Of a DNA stretch of 64,000 nucleotides, positions 52,118-63,118 are shown piece by piece; position 1 is the stretch's first letter; every line of letters begins with the position of its first letter. The stretch lies in contig NZ_CP047491.1 of NCBI RefSeq assembly GCF_009931115.1, forward strand, positions 3,237,501 through 3,301,500, read 5' to 3'. Position numbers and translations under genes: made by a program. Under the pieces are notes generated by a model that saw only the letters and a list, made by a program, of their open reading frames with translations, had not been told where the DNA came from and searched no databases. This DNA is from Microbulbifer hydrolyticus (GTDB taxonomy: Bacteria > Pseudomonadota > Gammaproteobacteria > Pseudomonadales > Cellvibrionaceae).

Positions 52118-52154
52118 AAAAAAGGCCGCTGCGGGAAACCGCAGCGGCCTTTTT
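52118..52154. terminator. Bidirectional terminator between POT-2 and the TauE-like gene
   Basis: Eleven-bp perfect stem GGCCGCTGCGG-GAAA-CCGCAGCGGCC with an A6 run before and a T5 run after, and a stable GNRA-type loop. Confidence 0.95.
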
Positions 52155-52176
52155 ATTTGCTCCCACAATGGGTGTG

Positions 52177-53001
52177 TCAGCTTGCCAGTACCGAGTAGTT
52201 CAACCAGATAAATCGCACGCCGATAATGAACAGCAACCCTGCAAAACAGTTTTTAAGCAGCTGTGGCGACAGCTTGTGTGCCAACAGTGCCCCCAGGCGG
52301 GCAAACCAGGTACTGGCGAGGACGATGCCCAGGAACGCCGGCCAGTAGATATAGCCGCTGCTCCATGCGGGCAACTGTGCGTTGCCCCAGCCCTGCACTG
52401 CAAAGCTCGCCGCCCCGGCTACCGCAATCGGCAGCCCGCAGGCCGCTGAGGTGGCCACGGCGCGCTGCATGATCACATGGCAGCGGGACAGGAACGGCAC
52501 GGTAAGCGAGCCCCCACCAATGCCGAAAATAGCGGACGCCCAGCCGATAAAGGCGCCCACAACGGAAAGCCCTACCTTGCCCGGCAGCCGGCTGCCGTCG
52601 GTGGGCAGCGCCGCCTTGCGCAAGCCGTCAGCCCACATTTTAAACGCGATACCCACGGCAAAAATTCCAATCAGGAATTGTAGCCAGGCACCGCTCAGCC
52701 AGTCTGCAGTCATCCCGCCCAGCCAGGAGCCAAGCAGTATCCCCGGGGCCATGGTGGCGACAACCTTCCAGTCCACGGCGCGCTTGCCGTGGTGTGTGCG
52801 GATAGAGCTGATGGAAGTAACAATGATGGTGGCAAGCGATGTGCCCACCGCCATGTGGGTAAGGATTTCCGGGGCGACGCCCTGCGCCGTGAACACCAGC
52901 ACCAGGGCGGGCACGATGATCAGGCCACCACCAACACCGAACAGGCCGGCGATGGTACCCGCGCCCATGCCCAGTAACAGGTAAATCAAAAGCACTTCCA
53001 T
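52177..53001 (-). CDS. TauE/SafE-family sulfite/sulfonate exporter-like permease
   Basis: 274 residues with eight predicted TM helices. The diagnostic half-repeats are LLLGMGAGTIAGLFGVGGGL near the N-terminus and IFGIGGGSLTVPFLSRCHV in the middle. Family members export sulfite, sulfoacetate or similar anions, but many are uncharacterised. ATG 53001 (GGGGACGTT upstream) gives the family start; the 16 residues of the longer frame overlap the pnp terminator. It converges on POT-2. Confidence 0.88.
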   Translation of the reverse strand: MEVLLIYLLLGMGAGTIAGLFGVGGGLIIVPALVLVFTAQGVAPEILTHMAVGTSLATIIVTSISSIRTHHGKRAVDWKVVATMAPGILLGSWLGGMTADWLSGAWLQFLIGIFAVGIAFKMWADGLRKAALPTDGSRLPGKVGLSVVGAFIGWASAIFGIGGGSLTVPFLSRCHVIMQRAVATSAACGLPIAVAGAASFAVQGWGNAQLPAWSSGYIYWPAFLGIVLASTWFARLGALLAHKLSPQLLKNCFAGLLFIIGVRFIWLNYSVLAS

Positions 53002-53024
53002 AACGTCCCCAACAAATTTCAGGC

Positions 53025-53093
53025 AAAAAAAACGGTGGCATCTAGCCACCGCTTTTCTAATGCAATCCCGCGCCTTTCAATGAAAGCGCGGGG
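53025..53093 (-). terminator. pnp terminator region with two hairpins
   Basis: Read leftwards from pnp, a first stem CCCGCGC/GCGCGGG (53067-53093, with an inner CTTTC/GAAAG pairing and one bulge) is followed by a second CGGTGGC-TAGAT-GCCACCG (53051-53033) and then T8. The second is a textbook intrinsic terminator ending the long translation operon. Confidence 0.9.
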
Positions 53094-53102
53094 CGGTGAG
53101 GA

Positions 53103-55220
53103 TTACTCCTCGCCAGTAGCCTCATCCGCCTGCTCGGCTTCTTCGGCTTTGGCTTCCTTGATGGACAGCTTGATACGGCCGCGCTGGTCCACGTCCAGCA
53201 CCTTGACCTTCACCATCTGGCCTTCGCTCAGGTAATCGGTAACCGCGTTTACACGCTCTTCGGCGATCTGGGAGATGTGTACCAGACCGTCTTTACCCGG
53301 CAGGAAGTTCACGAATGCACCGAAGTCGACGATGCGAACAACCTTACCTTCGTAGATGGCGCCAATCTCGGCTTCCGCAGTGATTTCCTCGATGCGGGTT
53401 ACCGCCGCTTCCAGGCTCTCACCGTCTTCACCGAATACCTTGATGCTGCCATCGTCTTCGATATCGATGGAAGCACCGGTCTCTTCGGTGATGGAACGGA
53501 TGGTCGCGCCGCCTTTACCAATCACGTCGCGGATCTTGTCCGGATGGATCTTCAGGGTGGCGTAGCGCGGTGCATTCTCGTTCACCACGGAGCGGGACTC
53601 ACCGATCACCTTGTTCATTTCCGCCAGGATATGCAGACGTGCGTGCAGGGCCTGCTCCAGAGCGGTTTCCATGATCTCTTCGGTGATTCCTTCGATCTTG
53701 ATGTCCATCTGCAGCGCAGTCACACCAGAAGCGGTACCGGCTACCTTGAAGTCCATGTCGCCCAGGTGGTCTTCGTCACCCAGGATGTCGGTCAGAACGG
53801 CGAAGCCTTCGTCTTCCTTCACCAGGCCCATGGCGATACCGGCTACCGGTGCTTTCAACGGTACGCCCGCATCCATCAGCGCCAGGCTGGAACCACATAC
53901 GGATGCCATGGAGCTGGAACCGTTGGATTCGGTGATTTCGGAAACCACACGCAGGGTGTAAGGGAAGGATTCCGGATCCGGCAGTACCGCAGCGATACCG
54001 CGGCGGGCCAGGCGGCCGTGGCCGATTTCGCGACGACCGGTAGCGCCTACACGACCCGCTTCACCTACCGAGTAGGGAGGGAAGTTGTAGTGCAGCATGA
54101 AGTAGTCTTTGCGCTCGCCTTCCAGGGCGTCGATGATCTGGGCATCGCGAGTCGCACCCAGCGTGGAAACGACCAGCGCCTGGGTTTCACCACGGGTGAA
54201 CAGTGCGGAGCCGTGACCTTTCGGCAGCACGCCCACTTCTACGCTGATCGGACGTACGGTTTTGGTGTCGCGGCCGTCGATACGAGGCTCGCCGCGAACC
54301 ACGGCACCACGCACGGTTTTCTTCTCAAGCTTGCCGAAGTAGCTCTTGACGGTACCTTCGTCGACTTCGTCGCTCGCCAGGGCTTCCGCCGCTTCGTTGC
54401 GCAGCTCACCCAGACGGGTGGTACGCTGCTGCTTGTCGGTAATTTTGTACGCTTCGGCAACTTTTTCGCCAAACTGTGCTTCCAGGGCGGATTTCAGCTC
54501 TTCGTTCACCGCTTCCGGCTGCCAGTCCCAGGTAGGCTTGCCTGCTTCAGCCTTAAGTTCTTCACAGACCTTTACCACCGCCTGCATTTCCTGGTGAGCG
54601 AACAGCACCGCGCCCAGCATGATGTCTTCAGGCAGCTCTTTGGCTTCGGACTCAACCATCAGTACCGCATCTTTGGTACCGGCCACAACCATGTCCAGCT
54701 CGGATTCTTTCAGCTCGCTGTAACGCGGGTTCAGCAGGTAGCCGTCTTTCTCGGAGTAACCTACGCGCGCAGCGCCGATCGGGCCGCTGAAGGGAATGCC
54801 GGACACAGACAGTGCCGCAGAAGTACCGATCATGCCGGCGATATCCGGATCTACGTCTTTTTCCGCGGACAGTACAGTGATCATTACCTGTACTTCATTC
54901 ATGAAGCCATTCGGGAACAGCGGACGGATCGGGCGATCGATCAGACGGGAGGTCAGGGTTTCTTTCTCTGACGGGCGGCCTTCACGCTTGAAGAAGCCAC
55001 CGGGAATTTTGCCGGCCGCGTAGGCCTTTTCTACATAGTGCACGGACAGCGGGAAGAAGCCCTGGTCTGGCTTGGCTTCCTTGGCACCAACTACGGTACA
55101 CAGCACTACGGTTTCACCCATGGTGACCAGCGCTGCGCCTGTTGCCTGGCGTGCGATACGGCCGGTCTCGATGGTGACCTGGTCTTTTCCGTACTGGAAG
55201 GTTTTGGTTACTGGATTCAC
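53103..55220 (-). CDS. pnp: Polyribonucleotide nucleotidyltransferase (PNPase)
   Basis: 705 residues: two RNase PH domains (the first opens [19 protein letters not shown]; the second has the phosphate-binding [20 protein letters not shown]), then a KH domain ([20 protein letters not shown]) and an S1 domain ([20 protein letters not shown]). It degrades mRNA 3'-5' by phosphorolysis and joins the RNase E degradosome. The start is GTG 55220 (CAGGAAAG upstream), giving the family N-terminus [10 protein letters not shown]. It lies downstream of rpsO as in E. coli. Confidence 0.96.
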   Translation of the reverse strand: MNPVTKTFQYGKDQVTIETGRIARQATGAALVTMGETVVLCTVVGAKEAKPDQGFFPLSVHYVEKAYAAGKIPGGFFKREGRPSEKETLTSRLIDRPIRPLFPNGFMNEVQVMITVLSAEKDVDPDIAGMIGTSAALSVSGIPFSGPIGAARVGYSEKDGYLLNPRYSELKESELDMVVAGTKDAVLMVESEAKELPEDIMLGAVLFAHQEMQAVVKVCEELKAEAGKPTWDWQPEAVNEELKSALEAQFGEKVAEAYKITDKQQRTTRLGELRNEAAEALASDEVDEGTVKSYFGKLEKKTVRGAVVRGEPRIDGRDTKTVRPISVEVGVLPKGHGSALFTRGETQALVVSTLGATRDAQIIDALEGERKDYFMLHYNFPPYSVGEAGRVGATGRREIGHGRLARRGIAAVLPDPESFPYTLRVVSEITESNGSSSMASVCGSSLALMDAGVPLKAPVAGIAMGLVKEDEGFAVLTDILGDEDHLGDMDFKVAGTASGVTALQMDIKIEGITEEIMETALEQALHARLHILAEMNKVIGESRSVVNENAPRYATLKIHPDKIRDVIGKGGATIRSITEETGASIDIEDDGSIKVFGEDGESLEAAVTRIEEITAEAEIGAIYEGKVVRIVDFGAFVNFLPGKDGLVHISQIAEERVNAVTDYLSEGQMVKVKVLDVDQRGRIKLSIKEAKAEEAEQADEATGEE

Positions 55221-55346
55221 TAGTATCTTTCCTGTTTCCTTTGCGTGCTGGCCCATTCCAGCAACGCTTTGCCTACATGTGATGAACAAACTCGCTGTTC
55301 ATCCTGCGCTGCGTACCCACACTGCGGACCACACAAACGCCAAAAT

Positions 55347-55392
55347 CCGCTGACGGCGGACCGACAGCGGAAATTGTTTCGGGCTTTCGCCC
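55347..55392 (-). promoter_or_regulatory. Structured pnp leader (possible RNase III/autoregulation site)
   Basis: The 259-bp rpsO-pnp spacer contains a CCGCTG/CAGCGG stem (55347-55370) and a GGGC-TTTC-GCCC hairpin (55381-55392). In E. coli the pnp leader is cut by RNase III at such a stem for autoregulation; this equivalence is an inference from position. Confidence 0.4.
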
Positions 55393-55447
55393 TCGGTTCC
55401 CGGGTACATCTGCTGCGTACTTCAGGAACCCGAATTCTATATAGAAC

Positions 55448-55471
55448 AATGCCCGCCGAGGGGCGGGCATT
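55448..55471 (-). terminator. Hairpin after rpsO
   Basis: Ten-bp perfect stem AATGCCCGCC-CCTC-GGCGGGCATT eight bases after the rpsO stop, followed by GTTCTATATAG. The T-run is weak, so partial readthrough into pnp is expected. Confidence 0.7.
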
Positions 55472-55479
55472 GCAGGGTC

Positions 55480-55749
55480 TTAGCGACGCAGGCCGAGCTT
55501 GGCGATCAGCTGTGCGTAACGGCTCAGATCCTTGCGCTTCAGGTAGTCCAGCAGCTTACGACGCTGGTTTACCATGCGGATCAGACCACGACGAGAGTGG
55601 TGGTCTTGCTTGTGGGAAGCAAAGTGACCCTGAAGCTTGTTGATGTTGGCAGTCAGCAGGGCTACCTGGACTTCCGGAGAACCGGTATCACCTTCAGACT
55701 GGCCATGCTCTTTCAGGATGGCTGCTTTTTCGTTTGCAGACAGTGCCAT
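55480..55749 (-). CDS. rpsO: 30S ribosomal protein S15
   Basis: 89 residues, the normal S15 length. It binds 16S rRNA helices 20-22 and seeds assembly of the central domain. The N-terminal [20 protein letters not shown] and the [19 protein letters not shown] rRNA-binding motif are diagnostic. Located 111 bp downstream of truB and upstream of pnp, in conserved order. Confidence 0.97.
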   Translation of the reverse strand: MALSANEKAAILKEHGQSEGDTGSPEVQVALLTANINKLQGHFASHKQDHHSRRGLIRMVNQRRKLLDYLKRKDLSRYAQLIAKLGLRR

Positions 55750-55860
55750 AACGAATTACCTCGTTCGTAACATGCTTTGAAAATTCGGCTGGCCCGTGCA
55801 TGTTTACAGACCAGCTAGTCATGAAAAACCGGATCCACCTGCAAGCAGGCCGTTTCCGGT

Positions 55861-56811
55861 TTATTTTACCAACCGACGGGGTGCAACCCGTCCGTCATCA
55901 GTAATCTCTCCAACGCCTAGAAATTCACCACTTTCCAGGAAGAGGCGCACCATATCACCTTCATCGCCCAAGCGGTAGACCTGCAGATCCATTACCGGCT
56001 GTCCCTGACGCAGATAGTAACCTGTGTCATCCGCGAGGATCATCTTGGGCAGGCCTGAGGCGGGTGAATCCGCCGGTAGCAGGTGGTGATCCAGCACTTC
56101 CGCGCGGTCTTCACCGCGCTCCTCGGTCAGTTCGTCCAGAGTGACCGCATCTTCCTCCAGATAGGGGCCGGCGGCGCTGCGGTGGAGTTTTTCCACAAAC
56201 GCGCCCACACCCAGCGCCTTGCCGAGATCCTCGGCCAGGCTGCGGACATAGGTGCCCTTGGAGCAGTGCACCTCGACCTCCGCTCGCGGCAGCTTGTCGG
56301 GCGCCTCCGCCGCAGGGATGAACTTCAGCAGCTCGTAGGAAAAAATCTCGACTTCGCGCGCTTCCCGCTCTACCTCAATGCCCTGACGCGCCAGCTTGTA
56401 CAGCGGCTGGCCATTGTGCTTGAGGGCGGAGTACATGGAGGGCACCTGGCTGATGGTACCGCGAAATGCCGCCATGGCATCCCGCACCTGCTGTTCAGTA
56501 AGTCCGGATGCGTCGCTGGTTGCCACCACATTACCATCGGCATCGCCGGTTTCCGTGGTCATGCCGAAACAGAAAGTGCTGCGGTAGCGCTTGTCCGCGT
56601 CGAGCAGGTACTGGGAAAACTTGGTCGCCTCACCGAAACAGATCGGCAGCACACCGGTTGCCAGGGGATCCAGCGCACCGGTATGCCCCGCGCGGTTGGC
56701 GAAGAACAGGCGCTTGGCTCTCTGCAGGGCGTCGTTGGCAGAAATGCCGGCGGGCTTGTTGAGCAACAAAACCCCGTCGATCTGCCGGCCCCATTTAGGT
56801 CTGCGGCCCAT
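55861..56811 (-). CDS. truB: tRNA pseudouridine(55) synthase
   Basis: 316 residues. It makes pseudouridine 55 in the T-loop of all elongator tRNAs. The start has the TruB block GVLLLNKPAGISANDALQRA and the catalytic-aspartate motif AGHTGALDPLATGVLPICF; a PUA domain lies at the C-terminus (residues about 250-316). ATG overlaps the rbfA stop (ATGA), so the genes are coupled. Confidence 0.96.
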   Translation of the reverse strand: MGRRPKWGRQIDGVLLLNKPAGISANDALQRAKRLFFANRAGHTGALDPLATGVLPICFGEATKFSQYLLDADKRYRSTFCFGMTTETGDADGNVVATSDASGLTEQQVRDAMAAFRGTISQVPSMYSALKHNGQPLYKLARQGIEVEREAREVEIFSYELLKFIPAAEAPDKLPRAEVEVHCSKGTYVRSLAEDLGKALGVGAFVEKLHRSAAGPYLEEDAVTLDELTEERGEDRAEVLDHHLLPADSPASGLPKMILADDTGYYLRQGQPVMDLQVYRLGDEGDMVRLFLESGEFLGVGEITDDGRVAPRRLVK

Positions 56812-57221
56812 CAGTCGTCGCTATCTTGGTCGACATCCTGGTCGCCGTCTTCTGATTTGCTCTTGTCCGACTTGACCGCCTTTTCGATCAGCGCCGAGAG
56901 GTGCTGGCCGCGCACGGAGGTTTCGTCATAGCGGAAATGCAGACGGGGGATCGAGCGCATCTGGATCTCCTTGGCGAGCTGGCTGCGCAGGAATCCCGCG
57001 GCTTTGTTCAGCGCCTCCATGGAGATATCGATCTTGCTGCGGTCGTCCTCACCTACCAGGGTCACAAACACCTTGGCGGTGGCGAGGTCGCGGCTCACTT
57101 CCACATCATTGACATTGACCATGCCAACACGCGGGTCGCGCACTTCGTGCTGAATCAGCCGGGCCAGCTCGCGACGCATGGCGTCGGCTACCCGGTCAGC
57201 ACGATGAAATTCTTTGGCCAT
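56811..57221 (-). CDS. rbfA: 30S ribosome-binding factor A
   Basis: 136 residues with the KH-like fold of RbfA (FHRADRVADAMRRELARLIQ, DPRVGMVNVNDVEVSRDLAT, IPRLHFRYDETSVRG) and an acidic tail (EDGDQDVDQDSDD). It binds the 16S 5' helix during late 30S maturation and cold growth. Second-to-last step of the infB-rbfA-truB segment; preceded by an intrinsic terminator-like hairpin. Confidence 0.95.
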   Translation of the reverse strand: MAKEFHRADRVADAMRRELARLIQHEVRDPRVGMVNVNDVEVSRDLATAKVFVTLVGEDDRSKIDISMEALNKAAGFLRSQLAKEIQMRSIPRLHFRYDETSVRGQHLSALIEKAVKSDKSKSEDGDQDVDQDSDD

Positions 57222-57242
57222 TTTTTACCTATTTACCTACGG

Positions 57243-57269
57243 AAAAAACCGTTCTCCCGGAACGGTTTT
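57243..57269 (-). terminator. Intrinsic terminator between infB and rbfA
   Basis: Ten-bp stem AAAACCGTTC-CGGGA-GAACGGTTTT with two further T on the minus strand, ending 21 bp before the rbfA ATG. It must be leaky if rbfA-truB are in the same operon. Confidence 0.75.
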
Positions 57270-57329
57270 ATCGTCGCCTGAAAGCTGCAGGCGCAGTTAC
57301 CAGGAACTGCTGACAACCGTCAGGCTCAC

Positions 57330-57368
57330 GCCGGCAGCTTGCCGGCGGCGGCACCTCCATGTGCCGCC
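57330..57368 (-). promoter_or_regulatory. Two tandem GC hairpins after infB
   Basis: GCCGGCA-GCT-TGCCGGC (57330-57346) and GGCGGCAC-CTCCAT-GTGCCGCC (57347-57368) stand back to back, 29 bp after the infB stop and upstream of the terminator at 57243. They may protect the 3' end of the infB message or act as processing sites. Confidence 0.5.
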
Positions 57369-57396
57369 CATCATCTGAACCTAACCCAGCAAAAAC

Positions 57397-60219
57397 TCAG
57401 AGTTCGCGGGCTACCTTGACGATGTCGAAGACTTCGATCTGGTCGCCAGGCTTGACGTCATTGTAGTCCTTAACGCCGATACCACACTCCATACCGTTGC
57501 GGACTTCCTGGACGTCGTCCTTGAAGCGACGCAGGGACTCCAGTTCGCCCTGGTAGATCACCACGTTATCGCGAAGTACACGGATCGGCTTGTTGCGGTA
57601 TACGGTACCCTCAGTGACCATACAGCCGGCAATTGCGCCAAACTTAGGCGAGCGGAATACATCCCGCACCTGTGCGATACCGACGATCTCTTCGCGCAGC
57701 TCCGGATCCAGCATCCCGGACAGGGCCTGCTTCACTTCGTCCAGCAGGTTGTAGATCACGCTGTAGTAGCGGATTTCCACGCTCTCGGTTTCCGCCAGCT
57801 TGCGCGCGGCAACATCCGCACGGGTGTTGAAGCCGATCACGATTGCGCCGGAGGTCAGTGCCAGGTTGATATCGTTTTCGGCAATACCACCCACGCCACT
57901 GGATACCACATTCACGGACACTTCTTCGTTACCGATTTCCGCCAGCGCGGACTGGATGGCTTCCAGAGAGCCGCGCACGTCGGCTTTTACGATAACCGGC
58001 AGTACTTTCTTCTCACCGGCTTCCATGTTGGCAAACATGTTTTCCAGCTTGGCGGCCTGCTGGCGCTGCATGCGCTCGCGACGCTCTTTGTCCGCGCGCT
58101 GCTCGGCCACTTCACGGGCCTTGCGCTCGTCTGCAACCACCAGGAATTCGTCACCGGCATTCGGCGTGGCATCCAGACCCAGCAGTTCGACCGGGGTGGA
58201 CGGGCCGGCTTCCTTGACGGATTTGCCCAGCTCGTTGGTCATCGCACGTACGCGACCGTAGCTCTGGCCTGCCAGCACGATATCACCGCGCTTCAGCTCG
58301 CCGTTCTGGACCAGCAGGGTGGCAACCACACCGCGGCCTTTTTCCAGGCGGGATTCAATCACCACACCGCTGGCCGGTACTCCGACCTTGGCTTTCAGCT
58401 CCAGCATTTCGGACTGCAGGGAAACCGCTTCCAGCAGTTCATCGATGCCCTGACCGGTGTGCGCAGACACCTCGATAAACTGGGTATCGCCACCCCAGTC
58501 TTCCGGGATAACGTCTTTCGCGGCCAGTTCGTTCTTCACACGATCCGGATCGGCCGATTCCTTGTCACATTTGTTGATCGCGACAACCAGCGGCACACCC
58601 GCCGCCTTGGAGTGGGCAACCGCTTCTTCGGTCTGCGGCATGACACCGTCATCTGCCGCCACCACCAGGATGACCACATCGGTAGCCTTGGCACCGCGGG
58701 CGCGCATGGCGGTAAACGCCGCGTGTCCCGGGGTATCCAGGAAGGCGATCTCGCCCTGGCTGGTCTTCACCCGATAAGCACCGATGTGCTGGGTAATACC
58801 GCCGGCTTCGCCAGATGCCACTTTGGTCTCGCGGATGTAGTCCAGCAGAGAGGTTTTACCGTGGTCGACGTGACCCATTACGGTCACTACCGGTGCGCGG
58901 GACACCTCTTCGCCCTCGATATCCTGGGACTGGGCGACCAGTTTCTCTTCCAGCTCGTTCTCGGAGCGCAGGACAACCTTGTGACCCATCTCTTCGACGA
59001 TCAGGGTCGCGGTATCGCGATCCAGGCTCTGGTTGATGGTGACCATTTCGCCCATTTTCATCATGCGCTTGATCAGTTCACCGGCTTTGACATTCAACTG
59101 CTTGGCAAGATCGCCGACGGTGATCGTCTCACCCAGTTGCACTTCGTACACTTGCTTTCCTGTCGGCCGCTTGAAGCCGTGTGTGTTCTTTACTTTCAGC
59201 GTCGGGCGAGACAGCGAGCGGGTGCTGCGCTTCTCTTCCTCGTCACTTTCAAAGGCTTCCAGTGCAGCATCGTACAGAGAAGTCTTGCTGGACTTCTTGG
59301 GGCCACTCTTGCTGCGACGGCTGCGGCGCTTGCGCGGCTCGTCGTCGTCGCGATCAGTGGTCGCTTCCGCTTCCACTTTACGACGCAAACCGGGTTTGGC
59401 CGCGGCAGCGGTGGTAGCGGCCTCTGCTGCCGGCTTCTGCTTGGCCTGTTCCGCGCGGTCTTTCTGCTCTTGTTCAAGACGCGCACGCTCGGCTTCTACC
59501 TTGGCCTTCTTCTCTTCCAGCTCGGCCGCTTCGCGCTCGTTTGCTTTTTTACGACGCTCCATCGCGGCAATACGCATGGCTTCTATATCATCGACATAGG
59601 TAGAGCGAATTGGCGTGGGCTCGGGCTTGGCGGGTTTTGGCTTGGGCTCGGCCTTGGCCTCTACCGGCTCTTCGGCCTTCTCAGGTTCGGCGCTCACGGC
59701 AGCCTCTTCGGCGGCTTTGGCTTCCGCTTCCTGCTTGGCCTTGGCAGCCTCTTCCGCTTCCTGCTTGGCCTTCGCCTCTTCTGCGGCGCGGGCCTTGGCA
59801 TCGGCTTCGGCAGCCTCTTGCTCAGCGAGGGCGCGCTCGGCGGCTGCTTTTTCCGCCGCTGCCAGCTCTTCCTCGGCCTTCTGCAGTGCGGAGGTATCCA
59901 GTTCAGCCTCGCTTTCTGCACCTGCGCGTTTTACATAGGTGCGCTTCTTGCGGACTTCCACGTTCACGGTCTTTCGGCCGGTGCCAGATCCGGTCTTGAG
60001 CGTCGTAGTGGTTTTTCGCTTGAGGGTAATCTTCTTCGGTGCAGCAGCCTGCTCCCCGTGACTACTTTTCAGGAAGTTAAGCAGGACCTGCTTCTCTTCT
60101 GCGGATACGGTCGCATCTGCTGAAGTGTGGGGCAAACCCGCTTCCTGCATCTGCTTGAGCAGACGCTCTTCGGTGGCACCTACCGATTTGGCGAGTTCGC
60201 TAACTGTTACTTCGGCCAT
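57397..60219 (-). CDS. infB: Translation initiation factor IF-2
   Basis: 940 residues. It brings fMet-tRNA to the 30S P site and joins subunits. The N-terminal IF2-N domain ([20 protein letters not shown]) precedes about 300 residues of Ala/Glu/Lys-rich charged repeats. The GTPase begins with [19 protein letters not shown] (about 446-460); LDTPGHAAF and NKCDK follow, then domains II-IV. ATG 60219 has AGGAGAAAG upstream. Slightly longer than E. coli IF2 (890) because of the charged linker. Confidence 0.97.
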   Translation of the reverse strand: MAEVTVSELAKSVGATEERLLKQMQEAGLPHTSADATVSAEEKQVLLNFLKSSHGEQAAAPKKITLKRKTTTTLKTGSGTGRKTVNVEVRKKRTYVKRAGAESEAELDTSALQKAEEELAAAEKAAAERALAEQEAAEADAKARAAEEAKAKQEAEEAAKAKQEAEAKAAEEAAVSAEPEKAEEPVEAKAEPKPKPAKPEPTPIRSTYVDDIEAMRIAAMERRKKANEREAAELEEKKAKVEAERARLEQEQKDRAEQAKQKPAAEAATTAAAAKPGLRRKVEAEATTDRDDDEPRKRRSRRSKSGPKKSSKTSLYDAALEAFESDEEEKRSTRSLSRPTLKVKNTHGFKRPTGKQVYEVQLGETITVGDLAKQLNVKAGELIKRMMKMGEMVTINQSLDRDTATLIVEEMGHKVVLRSENELEEKLVAQSQDIEGEEVSRAPVVTVMGHVDHGKTSLLDYIRETKVASGEAGGITQHIGAYRVKTSQGEIAFLDTPGHAAFTAMRARGAKATDVVILVVAADDGVMPQTEEAVAHSKAAGVPLVVAINKCDKESADPDRVKNELAAKDVIPEDWGGDTQFIEVSAHTGQGIDELLEAVSLQSEMLELKAKVGVPASGVVIESRLEKGRGVVATLLVQNGELKRGDIVLAGQSYGRVRAMTNELGKSVKEAGPSTPVELLGLDATPNAGDEFLVVADERKAREVAEQRADKERRERMQRQQAAKLENMFANMEAGEKKVLPVIVKADVRGSLEAIQSALAEIGNEEVSVNVVSSGVGGIAENDINLALTSGAIVIGFNTRADVAARKLAETESVEIRYYSVIYNLLDEVKQALSGMLDPELREEIVGIAQVRDVFRSPKFGAIAGCMVTEGTVYRNKPIRVLRDNVVIYQGELESLRRFKDDVQEVRNGMECGIGVKDYNDVKPGDQIEVFDIVKVAREL

Positions 60220-60333
60220 TCTTTCTCCTAAAAAGTCGCTTGTGGCGGAGCAGTATTAGTTCATTTTACTGCTCCACCCTTGGCCTGCTGAGCAGGCAAT
60301 TCGGGGCGCACACACAGCACAGTGGTGCGCGGG

Positions 60334-60351
60334 GCCGGGCTCTCGCCCGGC
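60334..60351 (-). promoter_or_regulatory. Hairpin between nusA and infB
   Basis: GCCGGGC-GAGA-GCCCGGC on the minus strand (7-bp stem), ten bases after the nusA stop and without a T-run. It may tune infB relative to nusA. Confidence 0.45.
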
Positions 60352-60360
60352 ACTCGGGCA

Positions 60361-61863
60361 TTAAGCCTCTTGGTCACTGTCGTCGGCGAACCAGGGTTCG
60401 CGAGCTTTCATAATCAGCGCTGCGGCACGTTCCTGGTCCATACCTTCAATGTCCAACAGGTCATCCACGGCCTGCTCTGCGAGGTCTTCCATGGAAGCCA
60501 CACCACGGCTTGCCAGCTGGAATGCCAGCTGACGATCCATGCCTTCCATATTCAGCAGGTCTTCCTGCGGCTCTGAAGCGTCCAGCTCCTCTTCCGAGGC
60601 CAGCGCCTGAGTCAGCAGGGCGTCTTTCGCACGGGCACGCAGTTCTTCGGCGATCTCTTCGTCGAAGCCCTCGATACCGAGCATTTCTTCCAGCGGTACA
60701 TAGGCCACTTCCTCGAGAGAAGTGAAGCCTTCGTCTACCAGCACGCCGGCGACGTCTTCGTCGATATCCAGGCGCTCCATGAAGACTTCCATGATGCTCC
60801 CGGACTCGGCTTCCTGCTTGGCCTGCCAGTCTTCAATGCTCATTACATTGATCTGCCACTGGGTCAGCTCGGACGCGAGGCGCACGTTCTGGCCACTGCG
60901 GCCGATGGCCATGGCCAGGTTTTCTTCTGCGACAGCAACGTCCATGGAACCGGCATCTTCATCCACCACGATGGACTCGATTTCTGCGGGCGCCATGGCA
61001 TTGATCACGAACTGGGCGGGGTTGTCGTCCCACAGCACGATATCGACACGCTCGCCAGACAGCTCATTGGAAACCGCCTGAACCCGTGCACCGCGCATGC
61101 CAACACAGGCGCCTACCGGGTCGATACGACCGTCATTGGTGTTCACGGCGATCTTGGCGCGCAGGCCCGGATCACGTGCAGCACCGCGGATCTCGATCAC
61201 CTGCTCGGAAATTTCCGGCACCTCGATGCGGAACAGCTCGATCAGCATCTCCGGGCAGGAGCGGCTCAGCATCAGTTGCGGACCGCGGGCTTCCGGCTGA
61301 ATCTCCAGCAGGATGGCGCGCACGCGGTCACCCAGGCGGAAAATTTCACGGCCGACCAGCTGATCACGCGGCAGGCGCGCTTCGGCGTTGTTACCAAGGT
61401 CCACCGCAATAAAGTCGCGGGTTACCTTTTTCACGGTACCGCTTACCAGGTCGCCGACTCGATCGCGATATTCATCGACAATTTTGGCGCGCTCGGCTTC
61501 GCGTACCTTCTGCACGATCACCTGTTTGGCGGTCTGCGCAGCGATACGACCGAACTCGACGTTTTCAACCTGCTCGCGGTAAACATCACCGGCTTTCAGC
61601 TCGGTATCCTTCTCGTGGGCTTCTTCCAGAGTGAACTGGGTGCCCAACTCCGCGAGGGTGTCGTCGTCTACTACTTCCCAGCTACGGAAAGTATCGTAGT
61701 CGCCGGTCCTGCGGTCGATGATGACCTCGATGGTGGAATCTTCGTCGTAGCGCTTCTTGGTGGCCGTTGCAAGGGCCGCCTCAATTGCCTGGAAAATAAT
61801 ATCCCGGTCAACGCCTTTCTCGTTGGAAACCGCCTCGGCTACCAGCAAGATTTCTTTGTTCAT
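60361..61863 (-). CDS. nusA: Transcription termination/antitermination protein NusA
   Basis: 500 residues: N-terminal RNA-polymerase-binding domain, S1 domain ([20 protein letters not shown]), KH1 ([20 protein letters not shown]) and KH2 ([20 protein letters not shown]). Two acidic helix-hairpin-helix repeats close the protein, as in gammaproteobacteria. It controls pausing, termination and rRNA antitermination. Between rimP and infB in conserved order. Confidence 0.97.
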   Translation of the reverse strand: MNKEILLVAEAVSNEKGVDRDIIFQAIEAALATATKKRYDEDSTIEVIIDRRTGDYDTFRSWEVVDDDTLAELGTQFTLEEAHEKDTELKAGDVYREQVENVEFGRIAAQTAKQVIVQKVREAERAKIVDEYRDRVGDLVSGTVKKVTRDFIAVDLGNNAEARLPRDQLVGREIFRLGDRVRAILLEIQPEARGPQLMLSRSCPEMLIELFRIEVPEISEQVIEIRGAARDPGLRAKIAVNTNDGRIDPVGACVGMRGARVQAVSNELSGERVDIVLWDDNPAQFVINAMAPAEIESIVVDEDAGSMDVAVAEENLAMAIGRSGQNVRLASELTQWQINVMSIEDWQAKQEAESGSIMEVFMERLDIDEDVAGVLVDEGFTSLEEVAYVPLEEMLGIEGFDEEIAEELRARAKDALLTQALASEEELDASEPQEDLLNMEGMDRQLAFQLASRGVASMEDLAEQAVDDLLDIEGMDQERAAALIMKAREPWFADDSDQEA

Positions 61864-61955
61864 TCAGCTGCCTCTTCAAAAACGCTACGTACTGACTATC
61901 CAATGCTTCGGTGACCGCTGTTACGACAGCGCCGCCGGCTACTAATGCATTGCCC

Positions 61956-62429
61956 TTACTTCTTTCCGCCCTCGAACGTCGGGACGATATTCGCTCTCTC
62001 GATACTATCGATCGGCAACAGATATTCATTTTCGCTGTCGATTCGCAGGACTATTTCATCCCCCTCCACGCCAGCCAGCAGGCCGCGCCATTTACGCTGC
62101 CCATCCAGAGGCATGCGCAGTCGCAATTCCACCTGCGCGCCGATAAAGCGCTGGTACTGCTCAAGCTTGTACAGCGGCCGATCCATACCCGGGGATGACA
62201 CTTCCAGGGTGTAGCGGCTGTTGATCGGGTCTTCCACGTCCATTACCGCACTGACCTGGCGGCTGACCTTCTCGCAGTCTTCCACGGAAATTCCACGCTC
62301 CGCATCGATATAGATCCGCAGCAGGGCGTTGCGGCCGTGGGTCTGGTAATCGATCCCCCACAGCTCACAATCCAGTGACTCGACCACCGGAGCCAGAAGC
62401 TCTTCCAAAATTTCGCGCTTGCTTGCCAT
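61956..62429 (-). CDS. rimP: Ribosome maturation factor RimP
   Basis: 157 residues. It assists 30S assembly. Features are LELLAPVVESLDCELWGIDY-type N-terminal domain (LEELLAPVVESLDCELWGID), the ISVEDCEKVSRQVSAVMDVE motif and LEVSSPGMDRPLYK. ATG 62429 gives the family start (ASKREILEELL); the longer frame runs into the tRNA terminator. First protein gene of the operon after the tRNA genes. Confidence 0.96.
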   Translation of the reverse strand: MASKREILEELLAPVVESLDCELWGIDYQTHGRNALLRIYIDAERGISVEDCEKVSRQVSAVMDVEDPINSRYTLEVSSPGMDRPLYKLEQYQRFIGAQVELRLRMPLDGQRKWRGLLAGVEGDEIVLRIDSENEYLLPIDSIERANIVPTFEGGKK

Positions 62430-62602
62430 ATCACCACTTTGGCCCGGCGATCGGCCGGGGCAGATGTGCAACGGCATCTGCACGTTGCAAAAACAAAAAA
62501 TGGGCAGCGAAGCTAGCCCCACGGTCCGAATGAGAAACCGCGGCGCCGACTCCCGGCCCATTCGGATGGCAAACCAGGACAGGCCTGTTTGCCGCAGATA
62601 CG

Positions 62603-62626
62603 AAAAAGCCCCTAACAGGGGCTTTT
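62603..62626 (-). terminator. Terminator after the tRNA-fMet genes
   Basis: Ten-bp stem AAAAGCCCCT-GTT-AGGGGCTTTT on the minus strand with one extra T, 40 bp after the proximal tRNA. In E. coli metY has a comparable partial terminator in front of rimP. Confidence 0.8.
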
Positions 62627-62665
62627 ACTGCGTAGTCACATATTACTACATGTGGCTACAGAATT

Positions 62666-62742
<77 letters not shown>

Positions 62743-62794
62743 ACAACTCTAGGGTTTGGCGACCGCTTAGACCTCATGAAGTATAAGCAGAATT

Positions 62795-62871
<77 letters not shown>

Positions 62872-62947
62872 CCAACGACCCTGGAAACCGCCCCTGGTAA
62901 AGTTCGGTTTCCTGCGGTGGGTTGCCCCAACCGCTCAGAGGCTGCGC

Positions 62948-62976
62948 ATTCTATTGACCGCCCCCCGGGGAGTCAA
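62948..62976 (-). promoter_or_regulatory. Sigma70 promoter of the fMet-tRNA/rimP/nusA operon
   Basis: Minus strand: TTGACT (62976-62971), a 17-bp spacer and TAGAAT (62953-62948), followed by the GC-rich discriminator GCGCAGCC typical of stringently controlled stable-RNA promoters. Expected start is about 70 bases before the first tRNA. It drives the whole leftward translation operon. Confidence 0.85.
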
Positions 62977-63118
62977 GCCACATTTGTCATTTCTTCCGCC
63001 ACCCGGTGAATGCGACTCGCGCGTCGTCACACCACACCCTCGCAAGGCCATATATTACGCCACTCTCGCGCTCGTTCGAGACGGTGGAGAGGGCACGAAA
63101 AAATATTTACACCATCGC

